Of a stretch of 41,516 nt of DNA, positions 23,513-31,503 are shown piece by piece. The notes under the pieces were generated by a model. That model did not search any database. It worked only from the letters and a program-made list of their open reading frames with translations, and was not told the origin of the DNA. This stretch comes from a virus. Position numbers and translations under genes: made by a program. How positions within the stretch are numbered: position 1 is the first letter of the stretch; each line of letters starts with the position of its first letter. The DNA is taken from positions 1 to 41,516 of the IMG/VR virus record IMGVR_UViG_3300024432_000003; one strand, given 5' to 3'.

Positions 23513-24627
23513 TGGCTGAGAAAACCGCAGAAAATCCGTACGGCCTGAGCAACAGCGAGTTAGCGCAGATTGATGCTATGTCCGCAGCTGCGAACAGACC
23601 CAACATCAACTTGATGGCGGGTATGGTTGCCGGCGACCCTGTTACTTCCAACATGGCAAGCCAGATACAGGCGCAGCAATTTCGTGGAGGGCAGCAGCGG
23701 GTCGCTGGGCTGAGGGGCGCCCTCCAAGCTCGGGCTGGTGCTCGTGACGTAGAAAGGCGTCAAGGAGTACTTCAAGCTGCTAGAACAAGGTCGGCACAAG
23801 AGGCTGCTGCCCTTGAGCGACAGCAAGAGGAAGCAGATTACACGCGTGACCGTGCGGATGAATTAGCTGACCTGCGTTTCAAGCGTGAACAAGCCATGGA
23901 TTTGGCTCGTCTTCGCAATGAGCGCATGGTCTCTCAGTCTGACAAAGAGAAAGCCCGGTTAACAAGGCAGGAAAATAGTTTCCGTATGCGTCATCACAAG
24001 ACGCAGCAGCCGAAGTCTTTGAGCAATAGCGAAGCAACGCAGCTGAAAGATGGCAATAAGATGATAAAAATAATGGTTGACAACCTTGCCACTTTCAAAG
24101 ACAGCTATGTCACGCCACAGGCAGGCATGATCGGCCGCATGGAAAACTTGGCTTCGCAAGAGTTTGGCATGTTCACCAGCAAAGAAACTGATGAACAGGC
24201 GGCCTGGTGGGAGCAGTACAAGCGTTTCATTGAGTTGGTGGAGCGGCATGAGTTCTTTGGTGCTACACTGACTAAAGGTGAGAACCAGTCTTGGAAGCAA
24301 GCTGAAATCAACATGGGTATGAAGCCTGAAAAGCTACGGGCTAACCTGAAAAAACGTGTTGAACGGTTGAAGGAAGTGCTGGACAGCTACGCCTATGCCG
24401 TCACTGTTTCCAGAAAGAACCCCAAGGCTGTGAGTGCATTAGTCAAGAGCAGCCTGGGGGAAGAGTGGTCTGTGCCCAAGGAGGAGTATTACGAACCATT
24501 CCCAGAAGAGTTGTTAGTGGGTGGTGGAATTGAGGATACCGTTTCTGGCTACGAAGAAATGTCTGATGATGACCTACGGCAAAAGATGATTGACGCAGGG
24601 TTGGACCCAGCAGAACATGGCCTCTGA
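23512..24627 (+). CDS. Putative internal/ejection protein, helical, 371 residues
   Basis: The ATG overlaps the previous stop (TGATG). Residues 45-160 are a long Arg/Gln/Glu-rich coiled coil. The remainder is also mainly helical, with an acidic end. Podoviruses encode two or three such helical core proteins here, which leave the head before the DNA and bridge the cell envelope. No enzymatic motif, such as a transglycosylase, is visible. Confidence 0.7.
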   Translation: MAEKTAENPYGLSNSELAQIDAMSAAANRPNINLMAGMVAGDPVTSNMASQIQAQQFRGGQQRVAGLRGALQARAGARDVERRQGVLQAARTRSAQEAAALERQQEEADYTRDRADELADLRFKREQAMDLARLRNERMVSQSDKEKARLTRQENSFRMRHHKTQQPKSLSNSEATQLKDGNKMIKIMVDNLATFKDSYVTPQAGMIGRMENLASQEFGMFTSKETDEQAAWWEQYKRFIELVERHEFFGATLTKGENQSWKQAEINMGMKPEKLRANLKKRVERLKEVLDSYAYAVTVSRKNPKAVSALVKSSLGEEWSVPKEEYYEPFPEELLVGGGIEDTVSGYEEMSDDDLRQKMIDAGLDPAEHGL

Positions 24628-26461
24628 AGCTGAAAAGTTAATTGCCGAAGCGAATCGCCGCAGGCTTGTTCGAGAGGCTGCTAGACGGTCCGCAGCACCG
24701 GGGGCAGGCACCCCTAGCCCTGGCGCAGTCGAAGGCGTTACGGGCGTTCCTGTGGCCGCTCAGGCACCTCAGGCAGCGGTGGCCCCCACGGCAGGGCTGG
24801 ACATAGGCAGTAAAACTCCTGAAGAGGCTGCGCGTCTGGCTAAGGTTGCTGAATATCAGCGCTCGCAGGCAGGTGGTCCCATCTCTGTGGGACGCCGTGC
24901 CATGCCCGAAACTATAAATAGAATCATGCGTGAGCGTGGCATGGACTACAACCAACGAGCTGATGCCCTCATCGGTAAAGGCGTAGCTGATATAGGTCAC
25001 GGCATCAAGCAACTTACCGTCGGCCTTGACCCTGGAGATGAGGCTGACGTACAGGCGTGGCGTGATCTTAGCGCAGGCGCGGGCATGGATGAAGGCGAAG
25101 CCTTTATCAACGCAGGTACAACTGGTGATATCGCCGGCAATGTCGGCGCGTTTGCCGTCCCCCTCGGTGCAGCAGAACAAGCAGCTATGAAGCTTACCTC
25201 TGCTCTACCCCGGTGGGCATCAAAGATGACTGCTGCGGGTGCAGTCGGTGGTGCAGAAGGTTTCGCGCAGCCTGTGCTAGAAGGTCAAACACTCGGGCGT
25301 GGTGCCACGACTGTCCTTGGTGCCGCCCTCCCTGTAGCCCTGAGCGCAGGTGTTCAGGCAGGCCGCAAAACCTTGACTGGAATGTTTGAGCGTAACGAGG
25401 CTGCTGAAATTCTAGCAGACGAAGGTGTGCAGACTACTCTAGGGCAGGGTGTGGAAACCAGTGGGCTACGACCCTTCGCCAAACTGGTAAAGAATATTGA
25501 GGAAAACTTGCAGGACATCCTGCCTGGCCTCAAGGGTGGGCGCGAACGTGCAGAAAATGAAGTTTCCGCAGCGCTCGCCAGAAGGGCTGTCCCCCCTGGA
25601 CATGCGCCACCTGTGAGCCAGCCTGGTACGGACACGTACTTTAAGGAGATGGACACTATATTCAATGGTGCGTACGACGATGCCATTGCGCCAATCAAGG
25701 GTAAGTTTACGTACGATGACCTTGACATAGGAGTAATTGACGCATTCGCTAATAAGGGGCGGATGGTGGACAAGGGTGTTAGGGACAGCTTTGAAAAGAA
25801 AATGTACGACTTGCTGGAGGAATACCAAGTCAGTGGTATGACTGCACAGCAGTTGAAAAGATTTCAAAACCATATCCGCAGTGAAATACGTGACCTAAGC
25901 CAGCGTGAAACTCTGTCGGATAATGCTCAGGGTATAAAGGAAATATACTCTCAAATCGACACGCACCTCAACGGCCTGTTTGAATCACGCCTTACCACGG
26001 AGGGAGCCAATCAACTGCGGGCGGTGAATAAAGCCTACGGGGCCAAGATGTTGCTGGAGGATGCGCGGGGGTTCACACGTGCCAGGGACGAGCCAGAAAT
26101 TCCTGTGCGTAATCTGGAAAGGGCAGTCCGCAAACGCACCAGTCAGCGCAACCGTATTCGTGGATATGGTGGGGGCCAGGACATTATAGACCCAGCGTTT
26201 CAAACGATGGGGCCAGGCCAAGACCCAAGATGGTTCCGTGCTCTGGGTGGCGTCGGTCTCGGCGCTGGCAGCATGGTATACGCTCCCCTCATGGCTCTGC
26301 CTGCTCTGGGCACGAGCATGGTGGGGTCCAGGCGTGGGGGCGCACGAATGCTATTCGGGCTAAACCCCATGCAAGAGCGAGCCAAGCAGATCATGGACTC
26401 AATTGTGGAGCCAAAGATAGGCACGGCGTCCGCAACACTTCTAGATAGTGGGGAAGAATAA
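24617..26461 (+). CDS. Putative internal/ejection protein with hydrophobic segments, 614 residues
   Basis: The ATG at 24617 overlaps the upstream stop. A TTG at 24590 would add 9 residues. The N-terminal 90 residues are Ala/Arg/Pro-rich. Between about 165 and 235, and again near 560-585, are Gly/Ala-rich hydrophobic stretches, including FAVPLGAAEQAAMKL and an LGAGSMVYAPLMALPALG segment, that could insert into membranes. The middle is helical. It is the largest of the putative ejection proteins and probably helps form the DNA translocation channel. No peptidoglycan-cleaving motif was seen. Confidence 0.7.
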   Translation: MASEAEKLIAEANRRRLVREAARRSAAPGAGTPSPGAVEGVTGVPVAAQAPQAAVAPTAGLDIGSKTPEEAARLAKVAEYQRSQAGGPISVGRRAMPETINRIMRERGMDYNQRADALIGKGVADIGHGIKQLTVGLDPGDEADVQAWRDLSAGAGMDEGEAFINAGTTGDIAGNVGAFAVPLGAAEQAAMKLTSALPRWASKMTAAGAVGGAEGFAQPVLEGQTLGRGATTVLGAALPVALSAGVQAGRKTLTGMFERNEAAEILADEGVQTTLGQGVETSGLRPFAKLVKNIEENLQDILPGLKGGRERAENEVSAALARRAVPPGHAPPVSQPGTDTYFKEMDTIFNGAYDDAIAPIKGKFTYDDLDIGVIDAFANKGRMVDKGVRDSFEKKMYDLLEEYQVSGMTAQQLKRFQNHIRSEIRDLSQRETLSDNAQGIKEIYSQIDTHLNGLFESRLTTEGANQLRAVNKAYGAKMLLEDARGFTRARDEPEIPVRNLERAVRKRTSQRNRIRGYGGGQDIIDPAFQTMGPGQDPRWFRALGGVGLGAGSMVYAPLMALPALGTSMVGSRRGGARMLFGLNPMQERAKQIMDSIVEPKIGTASATLLDSGEE

Positions 26462-26922
26462 TGCCACGTAACGCAGCAGGTCAGTATACTCTGCCCGCAG
26501 GGAATCCGGTAATAACGGACACTCTAATCGAGTCCGATGGCTGGGCTAACCCCACCATGGAAGACCTAGGTGCGGAGGTAGAAGACTCCTTAAGTCGCGA
26601 CGGCAAGGGAGCCATGAGGGCCGCCCTCGGTATCATTGACGGTTCCGAGGCTAATCCGGGTCTGCGGTTTATCGGTGAGACAGGCAGTGGTCTGTACCGT
26701 GAAAGTGATGGCCGCTGGTGGCTGGTGGTCAAGGGTGTGCAAAAGATACTGGTCAGCGAGTTGGTCGGCGTCATTATTGATGATAACCTCACTATTGAAG
26801 GCGATGTTATTATCAACGGTGCCGGTGGTCTGGTCACCGCACCAGTATTCATTGATGGTGTGGCTGATGAATGCAGCTCCGCATCCAAGGCAACGACCCA
26901 GAACAAGATGAACATCTCGTAG
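26461..26922 (+). CDS. Tail fibre or tail-attachment protein, 153 residues
   Basis: It overlaps the stop of the ejection protein by 1 nt. The N-terminus reads MPRNAAGQYTLPAGNPV, then a helix ending in EVEDSLSRDGKGAM. This is the typical start of podovirus fibre proteins that attach to the tail hub. The C-terminal half has short repeated strands (TIEGDVIINGAGGL). It overlaps the collar-fibre gene by 52 nt in another frame. It may be a fibre adaptor that hands on to the collar fibre, or an ancestral single fibre split in two. Confidence 0.75.
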   Translation: MPRNAAGQYTLPAGNPVITDTLIESDGWANPTMEDLGAEVEDSLSRDGKGAMRAALGIIDGSEANPGLRFIGETGSGLYRESDGRWWLVVKGVQKILVSELVGVIIDDNLTIEGDVIINGAGGLVTAPVFIDGVADECSSASKATTQNKMNIS

Positions 26923-27884
26923 ACTACGAGTTGTTTGATGGTAGTATCATAGCCTATGTTCAGGGTGATGGTCGCCCTGTGTGGCTTATCAATTCAGACC
27001 AAGCCAACCATGTTCGCTTAGAGAACAGCATTCCCGAGGCTTTGCTCGTAAAGGCCACGAATGAAAACAGCGGTGGTGAAGTAAGGCTGGGGGCCACTAT
27101 CAGCGCCGCTGTCGGTACGAACCATGTGGCCCACTACCCCTTCGGCGGGCAGGCCGATGCCGACACTGCCCGTTTGAGCTTACTTGAACAGACAGGGGGA
27201 GGCAATCTGCCTGGTGGCGCGTTCGAAACCAGTAATCTGGGAGCAGGCTACAACAAGAGCTTCACCAAACGCCTGAGCGCTGGGCAGACGGACAACCTTG
27301 CTGAGTGGCGGGATGAAACCGGCGCTGTCATGTCCGCCATTGACTTTGAAGGTAACTTCGTGGGCGGGCCTGGTGGTGGAGGGTCAGGTGGTAACACCCC
27401 GACATCCACCGGCAACCAGCCTGTCGGGCAGATAGCAGGCTTCCCACTCAACCCTCCCAACCTTGGCACAGAGTGGTTAATCTGTGACGGCACCAGCTAC
27501 CTGACGGCCAACTTCCCTGAGCTCTTTGCTTACCTCGGCTATGCCTACGGTGGAGCGGGACCTAACTTTAATGTGCCTGACCTACGGGGTGAGTTCCTAC
27601 GTGGGCAGGACTTGGGCAGAGGCCAGGACCCTGACGCTGCCAGCCGTGGTGACCGAGGGGACGGCACCACAGGGGATGCTCCCGGTACGACACAGCTTGA
27701 AGGGGTCGGCCCCCATCAACACAGCTACGAAGCTCCCAACGGTGTGGTGAACCTCAAGGGGTTTGACCCCAATCCGCTGCGAGTTAGTTTCCAAATCAAA
27801 CAGACCACGGCAGGCACAGGTATGGGCAATGAAACTCGCCCAGACAACGTCTACGTGGTTCTGTGTATCAAGGCGGTGGTGTGA
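26871..27884 (+). CDS. Tail fibre with phage tail collar domain
   Basis: The product has 337 residues. The N-terminal 150 residues are a beta-rich shaft. After a Gly-rich linker (about 163-178) comes a collar domain: PVGQIAGFPLNPPNLG, then a GTEWLICDGTSYL run, FPELFAYLGYAYGG, FNVPDLRGEFLRGQD and GPHQHSYEAP. It ends in NETRPDNVYVVLCIKAVV, the standard terminus of this family. The predicted role is host adsorption. The start has a weak ribosome-binding site and overlaps the upstream fibre gene, so translation is probably coupled. Confidence 0.85.
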   Translation: MQLRIQGNDPEQDEHLVDYELFDGSIIAYVQGDGRPVWLINSDQANHVRLENSIPEALLVKATNENSGGEVRLGATISAAVGTNHVAHYPFGGQADADTARLSLLEQTGGGNLPGGAFETSNLGAGYNKSFTKRLSAGQTDNLAEWRDETGAVMSAIDFEGNFVGGPGGGGSGGNTPTSTGNQPVGQIAGFPLNPPNLGTEWLICDGTSYLTANFPELFAYLGYAYGGAGPNFNVPDLRGEFLRGQDLGRGQDPDAASRGDRGDGTTGDAPGTTQLEGVGPHQHSYEAPNGVVNLKGFDPNPLRVSFQIKQTTAGTGMGNETRPDNVYVVLCIKAVV

Positions 27885-28201
27885 TGACTGACTGGTACGA
27901 CCGTTGGAACCCAGGAGGGATGCTGGTTGACGAGGCGGGCGACCCCGCCGACCCTACTGCCCCGGAGTTTCAAGGGACAAAGCCGTTTGCATATTCAGGA
28001 TATCCTTGGCAACAAGAACGAGAAATTGCCAGGCAACGTCAGGAATGGCAGGCTAGGCTGCTTCGTGAAAACCCAGAGGACATGCGCCTGAGCGTACAGA
28101 ATCCAGAGAGCCCCAACTTTAAGTCACCAGCGGAGCGTGAAAAAGAGTTGGAGGATTTTATGGAAGAGTACGAGAAGGAGCTAGGAGTATTCAACAAATG
28201 A
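27884..28201 (+). CDS. Hypothetical protein, 105 residues
   Basis: The ATG at 27884 shares its A with the previous stop (TGATG). A longer frame from 27863 lacks support. The sequence is acidic and polar, with a Trp-Tyr-rich start (DWYDRWNPGG) and a charged helical C-terminus rich in Glu and Lys. It overlaps the following secreted-protein gene by 4 nt. It lies between fibre and lysis-region genes. The function is unknown. Confidence 0.65.
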   Translation: MTDWYDRWNPGGMLVDEAGDPADPTAPEFQGTKPFAYSGYPWQQEREIARQRQEWQARLLRENPEDMRLSVQNPESPNFKSPAEREKELEDFMEEYEKELGVFNK

Positions 28202-28707
28202 AGACATTGCTTGGAATTGTGTTGTTCGCCTTGGCGTCGACCGCCCTGGCCGGCGAGTATCGTCAAACGCCACGTAACAAACAGATCGCAGTGCAAGTAC
28301 AGAAGGCGCAGGCTACAGCCGATGGATCTGCTGTAATCAACGAAGCACCTCCGGCAAAGATACCTGACCCAGCAGCTATCGCACCAAACCCTTCTGCCCC
28401 ACCTCCCAGTGCTCAGTGTCGGTTCGGCTGGGGTGTGACTGGAGCCGTGCCAGCCTTCGGTGCAGGCATTACTGCGAGCGAGTGGGACGAGATATGCGGG
28501 TTGTGGCTCGCTGCCCAGCAGACAACTGGCGAGGCGAAATCCGAAGCAGCTGCCGCTGCCTTCTGCCTGACAATGAAGAAGGCAAAAGTACACAGCCCGA
28601 CCTGCGAAACATGGAAGGCGGGGCAGGGACAAGCTGAGGTAGTGATGAACGATAACCGAGCCAACGTGTCGTTCGGTGGTGCAGGGTACAGCGGTGGCTG
28701 GAACTAG
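28198..28707 (+). CDS. Secreted periplasmic protein with signal peptide, 169 residues
   Basis: Residues 1-18 (MKTLLGIVLFALASTALA) are a textbook signal peptide with an ALA cleavage motif before Gly19. The mature protein has a Pro/Ala-rich linker (about 50-72) and four Cys that may form disulfides, followed by Gly-rich ends. Similar exported proteins appear beside podovirus lysis genes. I do not recognise an enzyme. Its place suggests an envelope role during lysis. Confidence 0.7.
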   Translation: MKTLLGIVLFALASTALAGEYRQTPRNKQIAVQVQKAQATADGSAVINEAPPAKIPDPAAIAPNPSAPPPSAQCRFGWGVTGAVPAFGAGITASEWDEICGLWLAAQQTTGEAKSEAAAAAFCLTMKKAKVHSPTCETWKAGQGQAEVVMNDNRANVSFGGAGYSGGWN

Positions 28708-28714
28708 CACGACT

Positions 28715-29041
28715 ATGAAAATTGCTGGTGGAGTACTGACGCTGGGGGCCGTCGTGTCTATGGCCTTCGGTGCTTACTTTGTCATGCAAGGGGCTGTCGG
28801 GGAAGAAGCTAAGACCCGACAGCTTGCTGATGAACAGCTTCGGTTGCAGAATACCGCTGACGATATGGACTTCGCCATCTATAAGGTGGTTAATGAAATG
28901 GAAGTTATAGAAAAGAGGAACGCCAATGGTGTACATTATCATGGTGATGACAGGCGTCTATCCGCTCTCCAGCGGCAACTTGATATTCTGTTGAACAAAC
29001 AAGACGCAGTCCTACAACGTCTTGAAAGTCAGGTTAAATAG
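28715..29041 (+). CDS. Single-pass membrane protein with coiled coil, 108 residues
   Basis: The ATG at 28715 is chosen because the hydrophobic helix (about 3-25) follows directly; an in-frame GTG at 28676 is possible. After the membrane anchor come two heptad helices separated by a basic, His-containing turn. This plan, an N-terminal anchor then a coiled-coil ectodomain, resembles i-spanins or accessory holins. No matching lipoprotein gene (o-spanin) was found. It overlaps the next gene by 20 nt. Confidence 0.65.
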   Translation: MKIAGGVLTLGAVVSMAFGAYFVMQGAVGEEAKTRQLADEQLRLQNTADDMDFAIYKVVNEMEVIEKRNANGVHYHGDDRRLSALQRQLDILLNKQDAVLQRLESQVK

Positions 29042-29405
29042 GTTTCTTCAAAACGACCGGTGTAGTCTGGGGGCACTGGTCGCGCAAGGGTTTCGCGCCT
29101 ACGTGCTAGAGCCACCCTGGAAAAACAACAAGCCGAATGAATCTTGCATACCACCTGGTGAATATGAATGCCACTGGCATCGCTCACCCAAGTACGGCTG
29201 GGTCTACCTCGTATCAGGGGTGCCCAAGCGAAGCCACATCCTAATACATCCTGGTAACATCCCTCGTCATACGCGGGGGTGCCTACTGCCAGGCTCGAGC
29301 ATAGGCGAGCTACATGGATTCCCTGCGGTGTTGACTAGCAGGGCCACCACTCGTCGACTGTTTAAGCATCTAGGAAAGCAACCGTTCTTGCTGGAGGTAG
29401 CGTAG
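29022..29405 (+). CDS. DUF5675 family protein, candidate lysis enzyme or regulator
   Basis: The product has 127 residues from a TTG start, which puts the usual LNRFLQND family start at the N-terminus. Motifs are FRAYVLEPPWKNN, then an ESCIPPGEYEC segment, and a HILIHPGN motif followed by GCLLPG near 75-93. That is the DUF5675 signature with conserved His, Cys and Gly. Members often sit beside holin genes. No other endolysin is recognisable in this genome, so this is the best positional candidate for a peptidoglycan-active protein, but that activity is inferred. Confidence 0.75.
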   Translation: MKVRLNRFLQNDRCSLGALVAQGFRAYVLEPPWKNNKPNESCIPPGEYECHWHRSPKYGWVYLVSGVPKRSHILIHPGNIPRHTRGCLLPGSSIGELHGFPAVLTSRATTRRLFKHLGKQPFLLEVA

Positions 29406-29884
29406 TGGATATCATACTAGGTCTGCTCACGGGCGGGGCCACCGGCCTGATTGGCACCGCCCTCAGCGGGGTGATGAAATACTTCACCAACAAACAGGAA
29501 CACGCACAAGAGCTTGCCATTATGGATATGGAACTCAAGCACATGGACAAGGAGGCAGAGGTAGCGCTCAAAATAGAGTCCAAGAAACAGGAGGGTAAGG
29601 AAGCCGAAGCAGCATGGCGTGGTCTTGAAGCCAGCTACCGTGAAGCAGGCCAGCGATGGTCCACGGGGGACAGCGGCTGGATAGTCTTTGTCGATGTGGT
29701 ACGTGGACTGATGCGCCCCCTCCTGACGCTCATACTGGTAGTGCTCATGGGCACCATATTCTTCACGCATGCCACAAACAACATGGAAATGCAGGAGCAG
29801 ATTGTAGCCACAGTTCTTTATCTGGCGACAAGCGCAGTCCTCTGGTGGTTTGGCAGTAGAATGGCCCAAACGGGTAAGAAGTAG
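29405..29884 (+). CDS. Holin-like membrane protein, 159 residues
   Basis: It begins at a GTG overlapping the previous stop. An N-terminal Gly/Leu-rich hydrophobic helix (about 3-25) is followed by a charged helix (30-80) and two strong C-terminal membrane helices (about 97-118 and 133-152). Its three-segment topology, late position and neighbour at 29022 support a holin, which would form the inner-membrane hole at lysis. It is the last plus-strand gene before the convergent junction. Confidence 0.65.
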   Translation: MDIILGLLTGGATGLIGTALSGVMKYFTNKQEHAQELAIMDMELKHMDKEAEVALKIESKKQEGKEAEAAWRGLEASYREAGQRWSTGDSGWIVFVDVVRGLMRPLLTLILVVLMGTIFFTHATNNMEMQEQIVATVLYLATSAVLWWFGSRMAQTGKK

Positions 29885-30016
29885 CAAAACGGAGCCGTCA
29901 GAGCCTTCGAGACCGTACTTCTATAGGGCGGTAGGGTACCAGGCAAGGGTACCATAACGGAACGGTCTGGTGGCGTACAGGCCGTCCTACCTATAAACCC
30001 CTGTAAAAACAAAGGG
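29885..30016. terminator. Convergent intergenic region, probable bidirectional termination
   Basis: This 132-bp spacer separates the end of the plus-strand late genes from the end of the minus-strand operon. It contains two GGTACC sites (about 29936 and 29951), inverted AGACCGT and ACGGTCT arms, and a weak hairpin AACCC with GGGTT near 29996-30018 whose A-rich loop becomes T-rich on the other strand. No single strong terminator is visible, and I find no gene. Confidence 0.4.
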
Positions 30017-30586
30017 TTAGCACCACATTTTCACCCGCAGCCAGGTGGTGCAGATGTACTTTGTCCCAGACACAGGGGTTAGTCCACGGTGGGGGTGAGT
30101 CCAGTACGGTGGGAAGACCACTAGCTTGCCAGCCTCCGGTCGCACTTTAATTCCTTGATGTAAAAACTCTGTTTCCCCACCCTCCTCTACATCGTTAAGG
30201 TACCAGATAAGTGCCAGCATCCTGTTGATTATTCCGGGCACCGGGCCGGTGTCCACATGGTACTCATATTTCTGCCCAGGTTCGGTTCGCTGTATTCTAC
30301 AGCCAGGGTAGTCGAACTGGTCCTCATTGCCCACAAATTCTTGGAACCATGCAAAGATTTCAGTAACTGAGTCAAGAAATGCTTGACCCTCTACTTGCCA
30401 TTCCGCACGGTTAGAGATATCAGTAAGGTCAGTGGATGCTTTGAAGTTGGGGTCGTGGGTGCCCTCCCCAAACCTGCCGACTTCTTTATTGGGGTCAAGC
30501 TCAAATTTAGATATGGCCCCCTCGCAAAAAGGTCGACTCAGCGTTTGGGGAAACTCGTAGATGAAACTGCCAGGTTTTACTTCCAC
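30017..30586 (-). CDS. 2-oxoglutarate/Fe(II)-dependent oxygenase, prolyl 4-hydroxylase-like
   Basis: The GTG at 30586 is chosen because GGAGG sits 8 nt upstream; the open frame extends to 30745 but that part overlaps a membrane-protein gene. The product has 189 residues. The motif YHVDTG (about 118-123) gives the iron-binding His and Asp. EGGETEF follows, then FPPYWTHPHRG provides the second His and the TKYICTTWL strand carries the basic 2-oxoglutarate contact. The fold is the double-stranded beta helix. The substrate could be a protein or, given the base-modification cluster in the same unit, a modified nucleotide. The phage P4H-like group does not include TET/JBP. Confidence 0.75.
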   Translation of the reverse strand: MEVKPGSFIYEFPQTLSRPFCEGAISKFELDPNKEVGRFGEGTHDPNFKASTDLTDISNRAEWQVEGQAFLDSVTEIFAWFQEFVGNEDQFDYPGCRIQRTEPGQKYEYHVDTGPVPGIINRMLALIWYLNDVEEGGETEFLHQGIKVRPEAGKLVVFPPYWTHPHRGLTPVSGTKYICTTWLRVKMWC

Positions 30587-30813
30587 ATTCTTTTCCTCCA
30601 GCGCACGTACATGAGTGTCCCACTTACAGCAAAAGTCATGAGGGTACCTATTGTGACTATAGCTCCCCCCGCCCAGGTGACAGCTTGGTCTTCTAAGATG
30701 GCACCCACTATAACTTGAACGCCACCTATAATGACGGCCCACCAAGAGTTCTTATTTATCCACTCCGCTACATCCATGACGCGGTGCAGGTGTTCTTGCT
30801 GGTACATCTTCAT
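30577..30813 (-). CDS. Small two-pass membrane protein, holin-like
   Basis: The product has 78 residues from the ATG at 30813; a longer frame to 30909 is not supported. Two hydrophobic helices (about 21-38 and 46-68) flank a short turn with an LEDQAVTWAG segment, and the end is strongly basic (RWRKRMWK). It overlaps the oxygenase gene, with its stop lying 8 nt inside. This topology resembles small class II holins or envelope-stress proteins. It may be an accessory holin, although the main lysis genes are on the other strand. Confidence 0.6.
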   Translation of the reverse strand: MKMYQQEHLHRVMDVAEWINKNSWWAVIIGGVQVIVGAILEDQAVTWAGGAIVTIGTLMTFAVSGTLMYVRWRKRMWK

Positions 30814-30928
30814 GATAAAAGCCGGTTGGTCGCTGCAACGGGACCGGCAACTCCGCCACAAAGGCAGGGAGGTTGTCTGTCGCTTGTGCGACCTCCCCTC
30901 CCCCGGCAACCTACGGGGGACACGCTAA
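30814..30928 (-). other. Short gene-free spacer with a stem-loop
   Basis: GGGAGGT pairs with ACCTCCC around 30868-30898, and a smaller GTCGC/GCGAC hairpin lies inside it. It sits between two minus-strand genes and could regulate the membrane-protein gene downstream. No T-tract follows, so it is not an obvious terminator. Confidence 0.35.
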
Positions 30929-31213
30929 TCATGAGTACCAATACCTTTCAGGGTCGTTAACTGTGGTACTCGGGTCGTCATGTCTGTTAAACCTGCGGTT
31001 CTCCTTTCCGCCTACCAAGGGGATGCACTCCACTTCGCGCACCATATCCTCAGCCATGTCTTTCCACTGGCGGGCTTCAACGCCCACGCGGGTTAATTCA
31101 TTGTTGAGCCACCAGATGTAATGCCCGGTGGCCGGATCCATCTTGGGCTGGGAGTTGGTAACCATGTATCCAGCCACCAGTATCATCATCGCTATGTATA
31201 CCCTTGTGTTCAT
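30929..31213 (-). CDS. Membrane-anchored or secreted hypothetical protein, 94 residues
   Basis: The first 20 residues (MNTRVYIAMMILVAGYMVTN) form a signal anchor or signal peptide. The rest is polar, with a helical middle containing WWLNNELTRVGVEARQ and an Asp/Arg-rich tail. It is part of the minus-strand unit after the DUF3310 gene. No lipobox is present. The function is unknown; an envelope role is suggested. Confidence 0.6.
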   Translation of the reverse strand: MNTRVYIAMMILVAGYMVTNSQPKMDPATGHYIWWLNNELTRVGVEARQWKDMAEDMVREVECIPLVGGKENRRFNRHDDPSTTVNDPERYWYS

Positions 31214-31221
31214 GTTGCACC

Positions 31222-31503
31222 TCAGTCTTGGTTGACATAACCCTGGCCTCGCGGCTCCCCGCTGTCAGGGTTCATTTCCCTGTTGGCTGCGTCAATTGTG
31301 GGAGTGTTCCACTCAATCAGCTTGCGCAGAAAATGCTGTGCTTTCCGTAGGTCAGAGATGCCATTCTTCTGTTTCCATCTCAGCACGTACTTGAATATTT
31401 GTGCCTCCATGTACGGCATGTCATGCATCAAGGCAAAATCCCAATGTTCAATGGGCTGGCCTTTATAATGAGTGCCACCTACCTGTTCGTCATTTGCTGG
31501 CAT
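31222..31503 (-). CDS. DUF3310 family protein
   Basis: The product has 93 residues. The signature is near residues 8-20 (VGGTHYKGQPIEHWDF), followed by the IFKYVLRWKQKNGISDLRKA helix and an FLRKLIEW end, the common architecture of phage DUF3310 proteins. Members are often called nucleotide-kinase-like, but a biochemical role is not established to my knowledge. It overlaps the thymidylate synthase-like gene by 14 nt, which suggests a link to nucleotide or base modification. Confidence 0.85.
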   Translation of the reverse strand: MPANDEQVGGTHYKGQPIEHWDFALMHDMPYMEAQIFKYVLRWKQKNGISDLRKAQHFLRKLIEWNTPTIDAANREMNPDSGEPRGQGYVNQD

